Assembly (NCBI RefSeq): GCF_023856365.1
Contig: NC_064542.1
Span: 16,902,863 to 16,966,862 of the forward strand
Source of the DNA: Brienomyrus brachyistius
Taxonomy: Eukaryota > Chordata > Actinopteri > Osteoglossiformes > Mormyridae
DNA length: 64,000 nt
Reading direction: 5' to 3'
Position 1 is the first letter of the stretch. Every line of letters starts with the position of its first letter. This document shows, piece by piece, positions 1 to 9,953 of the stretch. Position numbers and translations under genes: made by a program. The notes under the pieces are model-generated. The model saw nothing but the letters and a program-made list of their open reading frames with translations. It was not told the origin of the DNA and did no database searches.

Positions 1-1525
1 ACTGAAGTACGCAACTTAGTTCCTCTTCAGACCCTTCTGTTCTCAAATGATTCTGGAACAGCATCTTGCTCAAGGACAAAACTGGCCCTACTAGAACCAG
101 AACTTGAGACCCCATCTATTCACAGCCATCCACAAAGCGTATCCCCATGCTGCCTGAGACAGCATGTGCCCTGAGGACCAGCCATGTGGACACCAGTCAC
201 TACCATGACCAAGCTTCCCTGCCCAACCCACCTTCTCACGGAATAATGGCTGTGACTTAGTGTCTCTGTTTGAGTTTTTACCATATCAGTGCCCCTGCAG
301 GCCAGAGTAAAAGTTCTAGGTATCTGTAACTCCCAGATTAAATTTCCGTAATGTGCCCTGTAGGGTTTTCCATGATGTTGTCCCGGATGGACTTGTGGGC
401 ACAGCCAGTAGAAATAAAACCTCTTTGTATATGTCGCTCATTATTAGGGCCCTTGAGAGTTGGTTCATTTTTATAGCACTGCTGATAGTAAGAAACCACA
501 GAAGGTATTCCAGTAACATTCTAAATATCAAGGATGTCAATATGATTCTGGCTACTCATCATGAATGGAAAAGTGAATGAACATAAGTGCAACCCCATAC
601 TTCAGTGTACCCAGGGAGTGCATACCAGAGCTGGGCCTAACGCCGTAATGAATCATGCTGATTCAGCTTCTCTCCTCATGGAGCAAGACATGCGGGGCCT
701 CTCCGGAACAAGGAGTGTGCAAACCGCTACCTCTACAGACCCAGCCTCCTTATAACACACTCCCCCCGCCCCCCCACACCAGTATACGGAAACACCAGGT
801 GGGGAGGATCAGATTAGGTCTGAACCTCATCATCTTAGAATCATATCTAATTTTTAGACAAAAAAGAACACGTATATGAATCAATTCCTCATTTCCGATC
901 ACTGCAAAAAGAGGAACTTGCCCCCCTACAAAAAAAAAGAAAAATCCACCACACCCCACCTTGTGGGTCAGGCTCCAATATTCAGAACAAAATCTAAATA
1001 ATTTTTGTACTGATATCTAGTTAAAAGCAGACTTCTCTATAGGTACCTTCATTCACAAAAATAAAATTTAATAAATGCACAGAAAGCTGGTCGACCGTCA
1101 GGGGGATTTGGCAGCGCAAGATGGTCGGGCACACAAAGGAGCCGCCGACAGCGCTGGGTGCTCACGCTGTCTCCTCTGCACAATGTCACAGGCAGAACCC
1201 GGCAGCACGCCACCGTACGCCGGAGCCATATTCACGCGATGCTGGGGTAATTCGATAAGCAGATTTCAAAACGCATGACTTCCATCTGACTCACGGGAAA
1301 TTGAGACACGACATGATGCAGTGCGATCATGCCAAGCCAATACAGTCAAATACTACTGGAAACTGCACCACGCGATGGGTTAGAGATGGGTTCCGAGAAA
1401 TAATAATAACGTACTATGTAAAAGGCGTATGGTTCCAGTAGCTGTTTTTGTACTTGCGCGGTCGACAGTAGCTAGCTGAAGAATAATAGAGAATAGTTGC
1501 TAACCACAATCAGAGATGTTCGCAC
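1..1525. other. No gene seen; probable first intron of the minus-strand dock11 gene
   Basis: No coding exon could be supported here on either strand. Short open frames are present but show no family match and no splice context. Since the dock11 first exon ends near 1526 on the minus strand, this stretch should be the start of its first intron. Bases 750-960 hold C-rich and A-rich runs. I searched the minus strand for the next conserved dock11 segment (the one holding the DYEN motif) and did not find it, so exon 2 lies outside the window. Confidence 0.4.
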
Positions 1526-1785
1526 CGCCTCCGATACGCTTTGCCGGAGCTCCGCCGCTGTCCCCGGCTTGCTCAGTCTTTTCGTAAATTTCCGTACTTC
1601 GGACATGTCTTCCTCCGATGTGGCGTCTGATCGCCAGAGAGACGGCGCGCTTTCGACGTCGCCCCCGAAGCACAGCTGTGACAGATGCTGGGTAAAGCGG
1701 CAGCGGCGAAGTGAGGCGGGGCTGTTTGCGAGCGCGGCATCCCCGCCCCTCCTCCTGTTTGTCCCAAGCGAACTTCTCGTCTGAT
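1500..1785 (-). promoter_or_regulatory. dock11: CpG-rich promoter and 5' UTR of dock11
   Basis: This block is strikingly rich in CG dinucleotides compared with the AT-rich surroundings, and it contains the dock11 start codon at 1604-1606. CpG islands at first exons mark TATA-less promoters of broadly expressed vertebrate genes. The part from 1607 to about 1785 would be 5' UTR and core promoter for the minus strand. No TATA box is visible. Confidence 0.6.
1526..1606 (-). CDS. dock11: DOCK11 (zizimin-2) first coding exon, 5' end of gene only
   Basis: The minus-strand frame starting at 1606 begins [15 protein letters not shown] and runs on through [14 protein letters not shown], which is the highly conserved amino terminus of the DOCK-C (zizimin) group. 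The [12 protein letters not shown] form fits DOCK11 better than DOCK9 or DOCK10 as I remember them. DOCK11 is a large cytoplasmic guanine nucleotide exchange factor for CDC42/RAC, prominent in blood and immune cells. Identity with the family stops just after the EAVR residues, so the splice donor is placed at 1525/1526 (GTGCGA); this donor is not a strong consensus and is the least certain point. The ATG lies inside a CpG-rich block typical of a housekeeping promoter. The remainder of the gene continues to the left, out of the window. Its direction is opposite to that of the NITR genes. Certainty about a DOCK-C first exon is high, about paralogue identity moderate. Confidence 0.8.
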
Positions 1786-2212
1786 CTCCGTGTACACCCT
1801 CTCTCTGTTTTATCTGGTTTATCATACACCAGGCACTGAACATTATGCTTCTCTACTAATGAAATGTCTCATAAGGATGGGATACATATATGTGTTTTGT
1901 ACTTAACTAAAAGTACATGAAATCACTAAGTGAACTCTATGTTATGCAATAAAATCGTACAAGCAATCTACATGACAAAATTATGTAAGAAACTTTCGTC
2001 GTAAAATATTGAGAAATATGAACAGCATGAAGAATACAATTTAGAAGAACCGGAAACAGTTCTAGTGATTTGGAACGACATGGTTTACAACAGTAAGACA
2101 ATGATACCCCCTAGTGGACAGCTTGAGGAGCTACAACGTAATTCACTTGGTATCGTGCATTTGATTTGCAAGAGCTTACTTAACATCCATCCATCCATCC
2201 AACCAACCAACC
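1786..2212. other. AT-rich stretch upstream of dock11, nothing recognised
   Basis: No gene, RNA or clear repeat is seen until a short CATC run at about 2186-2201. It lies upstream of the minus-strand dock11 promoter and could hold its distal elements, but no motif supports this. Confidence 0.3.
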
Positions 2213-2234
2213 GGGGGGGGGGGGGGGGGGGGGG
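2213..2234. repeat. Poly-G run of 22 bases
   Basis: An uninterrupted G homopolymer follows a CATC and CAAC run. It could form a G-quadruplex and is a likely place for assembly length error. Confidence 0.85.
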
Positions 2235-2399
2235 CAGTGTGTGGCTTAGTGGACTAAGCCTGTGTGTTTGTAATCATATAGTCGCCAGTTGTTCGCATAG
2301 ACAACCTTGAACAAGACCCTTAGCCCCCAGCTCCCTGGGAACCACTTCGTGGAAAACTTACTCTACAAAGACAATTTCCCCACAGGGATTAATAAAGTG

Positions 2400-2442
<43 letters not shown>
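2235..2442 (+). repeat. SINE-like repeat ending in (ATT)n
   Basis: The segment has the anatomy of a fish tRNA-derived SINE: a head with GTGGCTTAGTGGACTAAGC resembling a tRNA A box, then a body with the phrase CTTGAACAAGACCCTTAG that recurs in other SINEs of this window (27.3 and 60.8 kb), then GGGATTAATAAAG and a pure ATT microsatellite tail (about 2400-2442). It is not a functional tRNA gene, because no acceptor stem is seen. Confidence 0.5.
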
Positions 2443-2445
<3 letters not shown>

Positions 2446-2887
2446 CTAATTTATCCCTAATGCACAAAATATGTATGTTTCCTTTTTATTTACACAAATG
2501 GAGTAAAATATATATTGCAGGCACTCCTTAAAAGTTAGAGACCAGTAATAAATGAAAAAAACATTTACCATACTTTACCATCATTTCATGGGTGCCTAAC
2601 TGTGGTTTTGTCTGATAATGATTTGTACTTCGTGAGAGAGGAACACGTTTATGCTAAGCTCAGAATTTTTGCAACATCATGGATGTGTGTTGGGGGGGCA
2701 TCCAATCAGACCACATTGGCACATGCAGAAAGGGGGGTGCTAGGAGTGTCCGAGTACCACCTATTTTGCCCAGAGTATTTAATATGAACTTATGAGTGAG
2801 ATTTAAAGGCACTGAGTACCTGTTCTTTGAGCCTTTGAGCACCTGCCTCTCATGAAGTCTCTGCACAATGCTAATGGTTGGATTCAA

Positions 2888-3215
2888 CTCCATCCATCTG
2901 TCTTATGTAACCACTTGTCCTATTCAGGGTCGCAGGGGTCCGGAGCCTATCACAGATGCTATGAACTCGAGGCAGGGAACAATCTAGGATGGGGCACCAG
3001 CCCATCACAGGGCACAGTCACACACCGTCAACTCACACAGGTACACCTACAGGCAAATTGGTAACTCCAATAACTCCCCAGCATGTTTTTGAACTGGGGA
3101 GAACACAGCAGAAACCCCATGATGACACAGGGAGAACATGCAAACTCGACACATAGAACCATGGTGGAGACTCAAACCCCAATCTTAGAGGTGCAGCACT
3201 TAATGCTGATTAAGT
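2888..3215 (-). repeat. tRNA-derived SINE with (GGAT)n tail, diverged copy
   Basis: Read on the minus strand, this is a diverged copy of the SINE seen clean at 7191-7545: head at the right end, (GGAT)n-type tail at the left end. The phrases for ACATGGGGAGAACATGCAAA and for GGCACCAGCCCATCACAGGG are recognisable, with many substitutions. It is one of at least six copies in the window. Confidence 0.7.
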
Positions 3216-3612
3216 CAGTGACCCACATAGCTAGATCCTCCTATTCTCATTAGTCTGTAATGCCTCACTGTCTTAGTAAAAAGGAACTGAGACAGATTTG
3301 AGAGGATATTTAGTAAAATTTGAACAGGCTTTTAGTAGAACTGTTATTTTGATGTGAAATAGACATTGTGTTAATAACATGGAATTTCTCACTGAGGGTG
3401 TACTCACACTAGGTGATCCATACGGTGCCTGCACATGTCCAGTATGGACCCCCAGTCCAGTTCATATGACTAGTGTAATCGCTGCCTGATTATTTTTGCT
3501 GCTGTGAATTTCCCATCTCAGGATCAATAAAATGTTATTCCTTATATATCTTTTATATCATATTGTCATTTCTACATTTTTAATAACAGTAATTATAATA
3601 ACTATTGATTAA

Positions 3613-4160
3613 TTATTATTACTGCCTGTTCCGCCGGCACCTGTTCTGCTGCCTCCACCTGCTGCAGCTCCGCCCGAGGCCCCTCTGCTTCCACCCGCTG
3701 CAGCCGCTACGCCCGAGGCCCCTCTGCCTCCGCTCACTGCAGCCGCTACGACTGAGGCCCCTCTGCCTCCGCCCGCTGCAGCCGCTACACCTGAGGCTCC
3801 TCTCCCTCAGCTTCCACCCGCTGCAGCCACTACGCCCAAGGCGCTGCCTCCGCCTCTGCTTGCTGCAGTCGCTCCGCCCGAGGCCCCTCTGCCTCCGCAT
3901 GCTGCAGCTACGCCCGAGGTCCTTCAGTCTCCGCCTGCCGGCCCTGCCCGCACCTGTGACGATAACCCCTATGACTCCTGTCCCAGTCCCTGACCCCACT
4001 CCAGTCCCTCCAGTTCCAGTTCCCGAGGAGGTCCCAGACAACCCAACCACCGCTCCTTCCTCCTTGGAGGTAGAGGAGCTTGGGTGGGACCCCTCGGGAA
4101 CCTCCCTAGTGTCTTCCCTGCCCTCGCCCCGGCGAGATCGACCCCAACCTTGACCCCCCC
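3613..4160 (+). mobile_element. Pro/Ala-rich repeated ORF, copy A (retroelement-like, decayed)
   Basis: The plus strand reads as a tandem array of about 13-residue units of the type PPAAAATPEAPLP (roughly 39-base periods from 3640 to 3930). A one-base frame shift follows, then a PVPVP-rich stretch and a conserved end module with the pattern VPxEVPDxxTTAPxSxE..ELxWDPxGxSL, at about 4020-4105. The same end module appears at 52.7 and 59.8 kb, which shows that this is dispersed repetitive DNA and not a host gene. The frame is broken. Which retroelement carries this ORF is not known to me; a gag or ORF1 is the simplest guess. Confidence 0.55.
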
Positions 4161-4616
4161 CATGTCTGTGTCCCCAGGGACACAGAACTCACCTTGGCTA
4201 GGGCTTGGGGGGCGCCTGCGGGTCCTAGGGCTCCGGGTCGGCGGTCACCTGCAGGTCCCCCTCCGAAGCCTCGTTACCCTGCCTCGGTCCCGCCTTCCAC
4301 TCCTCATCGGCCTGCGAGTTCCCCCACTACGGTTCCTGCATCGCCTACAGGTCCCCCCACTCCAGCGCGTCAGAAGATGTCACCTAGACCGGCTGTGGCC
4401 TTGCCGTCGCCTGCTACGATGCCTGCCATCTTCCCCAGTAATAAATCCCCGTTTTCCCCAACTTTTGCCTGCCTGCCTCATCCTTGCCTGCTTCCTGCCC
4501 ACCTGTCTGCCCGTCGCTACCCGTGAACCCTGACAATGACGAATACAAACATAGATTCACGTTTTCCCTCACCCTGATACAGGTCACCAGGCCCTCCCTC
4601 GAAGCCACACCAGGGG

Positions 4617-5035
4617 GTGGGGCTCGATGGCGAGCACCTGGTGGCCAGGCCTACACCCATGGGGCCTGGTCGGGCACAGCCTGAATCAGGCATGTTAGTC
4701 CCCCCTCCAATGGGCTCACCACCTGTAGGAGGGGCCAAAAGGGTCGGGTGCAGTGTGAGTTGGGCAGTGGCCGAAGGCGGGGACTTTGGCGGTCTGATCC
4801 TAGGCTGCAGAAGCTACTGTAGCTCTAGGGACATGGAATGTCATCTTTCTGGTGGGGAAGGAGCCTGAGCTGGTGCGCGAGGCTGTGAGGTTCCGATTAG
4901 ATATAGTCGCCTGTACATTGGGGTTTACCGCGGTGGACAAGAGGGTAGCCTCCCTTCGCCTTCGGGTGGGGGGACAGGTCCTGACTGTTGTTTGCACTTA
5001 TGCATTAGAGACTAAGGATTACATTCTAAAATGAA
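4617..5035 (+). mobile_element. Rex3/RTE-like LINE fragment: endonuclease start, internally deleted
   Basis: After a GC-rich leader, the frame reads GTWNVIFLVGKEPELVREA, the familiar start of the apurinic-type endonuclease of fish RTE/Rex3-like LINEs, followed by VRFRLDIVA. It then jumps to VASLRLRVGGQVLTVVCTYA, which belongs further along the endonuclease. So part of the domain is deleted, and the sequence ends abruptly at about 5035. It is not functional. Confidence 0.6.
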
Positions 5036-5129
5036 GTGACTAATCTGCTGAGTAGTAAAGATCTTTGTAATTGAAAATTAAATCAAGATTGATGACGACT
5101 TTAATTATTGCTTTGCATGGATATTCACT

Positions 5130-6030
5130 GTAGAAGACAGGAGTAACATACTGATGCTAATTCCTAATCCAGCTTCATCTTTGACCAATACACTATATGT
5201 ATAACTGAGGCTGGCATGCTGCAAAACCCAGCCAAGCTGAAAATAAATAAATCTCAAGGCCACGATGGCATTTATCCTATAGTTTTAAAGAAAACTAGCG
5301 GGAGAACATTTTAAAATGAATTTGACAAAGCACTTCTTTAAATCAGAGCTAGATGAGATTTTAACAACTCACAGTGGGGTACTCTAGGGTTCGATTGTAG
5401 GACCACTGTCATTGCTAATTTACATAAATGATATTGACACCAGTGTATACATTAAATTGGTTAAATTTGCAGATGACACCAAAGTGGGTCATGTAGCGAA
5501 TGCTGAACTAGCAGCACAGAGGCTACAGCGGGATCTTGATTTAAGTAGTGATTGAGCTGATACCTGGCAGATTGTAGCAAATGTAAGGTAATCCATGCAG
5601 GGAGCAGAAATACAAAGCACAAGTATTTTATGGGTTCCACTGAAATAACAGAAGCTGACTAAAAGAAACATCTTGGTGTGTATGTTGATGCTTCCATGCC
5701 TCACTCTCATCAGAGTGGAGAAAAAATTTAAAAAAAGGCCAATTAACCCAACATCCTACTGGCCTTTTTTATCTCTAGGTGTGTGGATATTAAGTCAATG
5801 GTGATGCTAAGTCTACGTAATTCCTTGGTAAGACCCCATGGTCAAGATATATAAGACATGATCCAGGTATAGAAGATTCTAACAGGTCTGGATGCTGTTC
5901 ACAAGAATATTTACTTTAATATTAGTTCAAATACAAGGGCTCGAGGCCATAAGTGGAACATTTTACAAACAAGAATAGGCCATTCAACCCAACAAGCTTG
6001 TTTTGGGAGAACTCAGCAGTAGCTCAGAGT
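5130..6030 (+). mobile_element. CR1/L2-like LINE, decayed reverse transcriptase copy
   Basis: This is a degraded sister of the better copy at 32.4-34.1 kb. The plus strand carries DNA matching the LGPLLFLIYINDI and FADDTK region (about 5400-5480), then the AAQRLQRDLD and MGSTEI region, with in-frame stops and small deletions. The 3' part, around 5990, retains the GGCCATTCAACCCAACAAGC phrase common near the end of such LINEs. Confidence 0.65.
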
Positions 6031-6169
6031 TCTGAAAACCTTTCTAGCTCTGAGTTATAGGACACGACTGGAGATAATTCTGTCATGCTGATTGAGTTAG
6101 AATAGCAGACTATATGCTTTAAAAGCAGGGTGCTGCTTGAAATCATTGTTATTCCTGATAATCCCTTTC

Positions 6170-7010
6170 TAAATCAACCATGTATCGGATCATCAAGAAC
6201 TACAAGGGGAGAGGTTCAGTTGTTGTGAAGAAGGCTTCAGGATACCCAAGAAAGTCCAGCAAGCACCAGGTCTGTCTCCTAAAGTTAATTCAGCTGCGGG
6301 ATCGGGGCACCACCAGTGCAGAGCTCGCTCAGGAATAGCAGTAGGCAGGGGTGAGTGTGTCTGCACGCACAGTGAGGAGAAGACTTTTGGAGGAAGACCA
6401 GAAAAAGCCACTTCTCCCCATATCAGGGAAAGACTGATATCCTGCAAAAACTACCGGGATTGGACTGCTTAGGACTGGGGTAAAGTCATTGAACCAATTG
6501 TTTGGGGTATCTGGAAAAAAGATTGTCCGGAGAAGAAAAGGTGAGCACTACCATCAGTCCTGTGTCATGCCAACAGTGAAGTATCCTAAGACCACGGATG
6601 TGTGAGGTTGCTTCTCAGTCAAGGGAATGGGCTCACTCACAAGTTTGCCCAAGAACCCAGCCATGAATAAAGAATGGTACCAAAACATCCTCCGAGAGCA
6701 ACTTCTCCCAACCATCCAAGAATAGTTGGTGGCGATCAATGCTTTTCCCAGCAGAGAGACAAAATTTCCATTCCATGATTCTTTGACTTCTCCTCATGAA
6801 TACCTTTCAGAATTATTCTTGATTTCCTGCTTTGCATGCTGGAACCATAGCTTAATTTCTTTTATCAGTATAAATGCACTTATGTTTGTGAGAATGTTAA
6901 GTGTTTCATGAAATGTGCCCAACGAATTGAGAAATCAGCAGGTGGTGCTAAAGATCAGAAAAACCATAAAAAGCAAACTCCACCCTAACGTCAGAATTAC
7001 ATAAGGACTC
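6170..7010 (+). mobile_element. Tc1/mariner-family transposase relic
   Basis: Broken plus-strand frames read as a Tc1-type transposase: an amino-terminal helix-turn-helix part (about 6180-6420), then RRRKGEHYHQSCVMPTVKYP (6530-6585), GCFSVKGMGSLTSLPKN and EWYQNILREQLLPTIQE (to about 6725). Several stops and frame shifts interrupt it, and the terminal catalytic region is not intact. No terminal inverted repeats were identified with confidence. Confidence 0.6.
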
Positions 7011-7190
7011 ATTACTCAAACACGAAGTCTCGTGTTCATCTAAAACCAGCCGACTAATAAAAAGACATTATTTCAGCAAGACCATCCTTTTGTGCTTCTT
7101 TAGTTTTTATTTTGTTAAATAAGCACTGAAACTTTAAATCTTACAGAAATATGATAAAAAAAATTTTGATAATTGTTTTTCTCTGATATA

Positions 7191-7545
7191 TCCATCCATC
7201 CATCCATTTTCCAAACCGTTTATCCAACTGGGTTGCGGGGGGTCCGGAGCCTATCCCGGAAGCATTGGGCACGAGGCAGGGAACAACCCAGGATGGGGGG
7301 CCAGCCCATCGCAGGGCAGACTCACACACCAGTCACTGACACATGCACACCTACGGGCAATTTAGCAACTCCAATTAGCCTCAGCATGTTTTTGGATTGT
7401 GGGGGGAAACCGGAGTACCCGGAGGAAACTCCACGACGACATGGGGAGAACATGCAAACTCCGCACACATGTGACCCAGGCGGAGACACGAACCCGGGTC
7501 CCAGAGGTGTGAGGCAACAGTGCTAACCACTGCACCACCATGCCG
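7191..7545 (-). repeat. tRNA-derived SINE with (GGAT)n tail, good copy
   Basis: On the minus strand the element starts at the right with GGCGGCATGGTGGTGCAGTG, which contains an A-box-like block, then a B-box-like GGGTTCG in the region 7480-7500. It runs through a conserved body and ends on the left with a (GGAT)n tail at about 7191-7205. Split pol III promoter boxes and a simple-repeat tail define tRNA-derived SINEs. This copy is the reference for the others listed. Confidence 0.8.
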
Positions 7546-8129
7546 CCTCTTCTGATATATCCTATTTAGCTAAAACATTTCAAATCTATTTTATACATGT
7601 ATGTTTCATGATGATGATGATGATGATACATTACATACATGACATTCAAGACATGGCATCATATACTAATGTCTAATCACACATTCATGCAACCAATCAG
7701 TTCTGAGCAGCACTTGTGTTCAGCTACTCTTGTTCATACTTAACCAGCGTCCTCATTGTAGGTTGCAGTTTTCGGATGTGGCCACACTGTCTGTCCTAAA
7801 TCAAGCCCACCATGTTCAAGTGCCGACACACAGCTTCCACCGCAGACTGGAGACCAGCAAACTTTGCATTTTTGCCCCTCCTCTGTCCTACATATCCTTA
7901 GTGACCTAGTTAAAGCCCGTCAATAAATGCTCGACGTTATGTTGAGATGTAGCCTGTGGTCAAAGCACAAAAGGGCACATGCATCTTGATGGGAAGGATA
8001 TCACCTCTTTCGTTGGTTTTACATTTTGACAAGTTTTTTGAGTAAAAAAACCACACATTTAGCTGTTGATTTTTTCCTTCTCATTTTTGTACTTACTCCA
8101 GCAAGGGAAAACCAAAACATGCCCACATA
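7546..8129. other. No gene seen
   Basis: AT-rich DNA with a short GATGAT run near 7610-7626. No exon or complete repeat was recognised. Confidence 0.3.
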
Positions 8130-8260
8130 TAGCAATACCACGTATACTGTGCCCCAAAAACCCCATTGAATACCTGTGTGATGAGCTGAAGAAAAGAGTC
8201 CACAAGCATGCACCTCAATGTCTAAAGAATTTGGACAGATTATGACTTTTTCCACAGTCC
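8130..8260 (+). mobile_element. Tc1-type transposase relic, carboxyl-terminal fragment
   Basis: The plus strand reads KNPIEYLCDELKKRVHKHAP followed by QCLKNLDRL. This corresponds to the NPIE (third catalytic residue) and downstream helix of Tc1-like DD34E transposases. The rest is absent or too decayed to see. Confidence 0.6.
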
Positions 8261-9700
8261 ATTTCACTTTAATTCACCAAAAGTATCATAAACAAATCAG
8301 TTATTAGGAGATGTCTGTGCATATGTGGATTTGCGTAGATCACATTTGGGGACCAAAATGTCTCCAAAGTATGGTAAACTTAAAACTTCCTTACTTTTGG
8401 GGACATTTTGCAGGTTTCCATTTGGATAACCTAAATTTTATTTAAAAAAAAAATATCTGTGAATGCAATCAAAAAAGTAAAAATGTCATAAGTCTTTTGT
8501 TTGGTTACTTATGGTTAAGCTGAGGGCTGGATAGAGGTTAAGGTTGGGATGAGGGATATGCGTGCAGACATACAAAGAGTTCCAGACAGACACCTAATCT
8601 GTGTGTGTGAGTGAGTGAGCATGTATATGTGCATACTAATATTATTTATGCTTATAGCAGAAAAAATTGACATTTGCTCATTCAACCCTGTTTTATGATA
8701 CATTTTCTGCATTTTTATATTAAATAAGCAAAACATAACATCAACATGTGTTTAATTATGTGCACTAAATCTGGAAAAATAAGTTGAGAAAAAATTTATT
8801 AAAATTACACGATTTGTCAAATTATTTCATCATAACTGGCAATGGGTGGTGCTTTACAGTGTTTCTTTTTTAAATTTAATCATAATGCATGATTATTTAC
8901 AAGGACATCAAAACTGAGAGATCATACCAGTATGTGATCAGAAACCTATTGTAAACATAAATATTTGAATTACAATATGACTGTGACAGGGTTAAATTAG
9001 TGTGACTTTTCACAAAATAATGCAAAATAACACAGATTTTGACATCAAGGTGGGAAATAAGTATTTTTACATAAAGTGTAAACATTACTATGTCGCATCA
9101 TATCAACATAGTTTTGATGTACTTTGTTGTAATCTTTGTCAAACACAAATAGCACCGATTATATAGAACCACCCCTATCGCAGGGGATAAGCTTTTGTGT
9201 GAGCAACTTAGCCAGCTGCCAAGAGATACTATCAGGTCGGAAACATCCATACACATATTCTATCCACCTATCACATATTCAAACACAAATTATGAATGTA
9301 AAAATGAGACAATACAAACATTATGGATGTGGTGTCACTGAGTTAAAAACCTAATAAATTTTCATACTCTCATCACTCAGATGGCGATAGGTATCATGTA
9401 GCAATGTAAAATCATCATTTTCAAAACATAGCACACAAAAACAAATCACAGGACATCTTTAGGGTTTTCTGGGTCATTATTTTGATAATGTTCTGAAGTG
9501 CCCAGCCATCTTTTGCACATGACTGGCAGCCAGTGTTATACCCCAAATGCATCATGGGCTCTCTAAGAAGCTACATGCAGAAGATTCAGCTAGTAATGAA
9601 ACAGCCAATAGATTCACAACATGTGGATTAGGGAGAAGCTGATTACAGTATAATAGGAAAATATAATAATCACAGCAAAAAGATGAAGAACAAAGACAGA
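8261..9700. other. AT-rich intergenic DNA upstream of NITR-1, nothing recognised
   Basis: No exon, RNA gene or well-defined mobile element was found. A GTGTGAGTGAGTGAG stretch lies at about 8599-8616. The last part, towards 9953, should hold the NITR-1 promoter, but I can point to no TATA box or other site. Confidence 0.3.
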
Positions 9701-9953
9701 TAGGACAGATGTACCCTTCCTCTTGAATTCAACATGAAAACATCAGTCCCTCCCTTCAGGCCCCCAGTCCCTCCTTTCTAAAATGTAAGTATGAGATGAC
9801 CACAGAATGTTTGTTGCTCATTATTGTTGTGTATTCAGAGAGTGTGTAAACTAGTTCCCTCATATAGATATTTTTTTCATACAGTGGTTCTAATACGGTT
9901 CCTCGGTTCCTCGTCGTTCTCTTTTTTGTTACAGTTTATCGAAGAAAGAAGTC

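Noticed and set aside
1497..1843. Other open frames in the CpG-rich block, including a plus-strand frame beginning [13 protein letters not shown]
   Set aside because: The minus strand codes the conserved DOCK11 amino terminus; the others are GC-rich shadows.
3605..4153. Proline/leucine-rich open frames as a host collagen-like or mucin gene
   Set aside because: The same modules recur at three other places in the window with broken frames, so they are repetitive-element DNA.
7480..7545. tRNA gene on the minus strand because of A-box and B-box-like sequence
   Set aside because: No cloverleaf acceptor stem; it is the head of a SINE that recurs at several places.
8019..8267. Minus-strand frame with a membrane-like stretch (WGTVYVVLLYVGMFW), which looked like a receptor membrane exon
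   Set aside because: The plus strand of the same bases reads as the NPIE end of a Tc1-type transposase, which explains the sequence; the supposed splice phases did not fit the NITR pattern.
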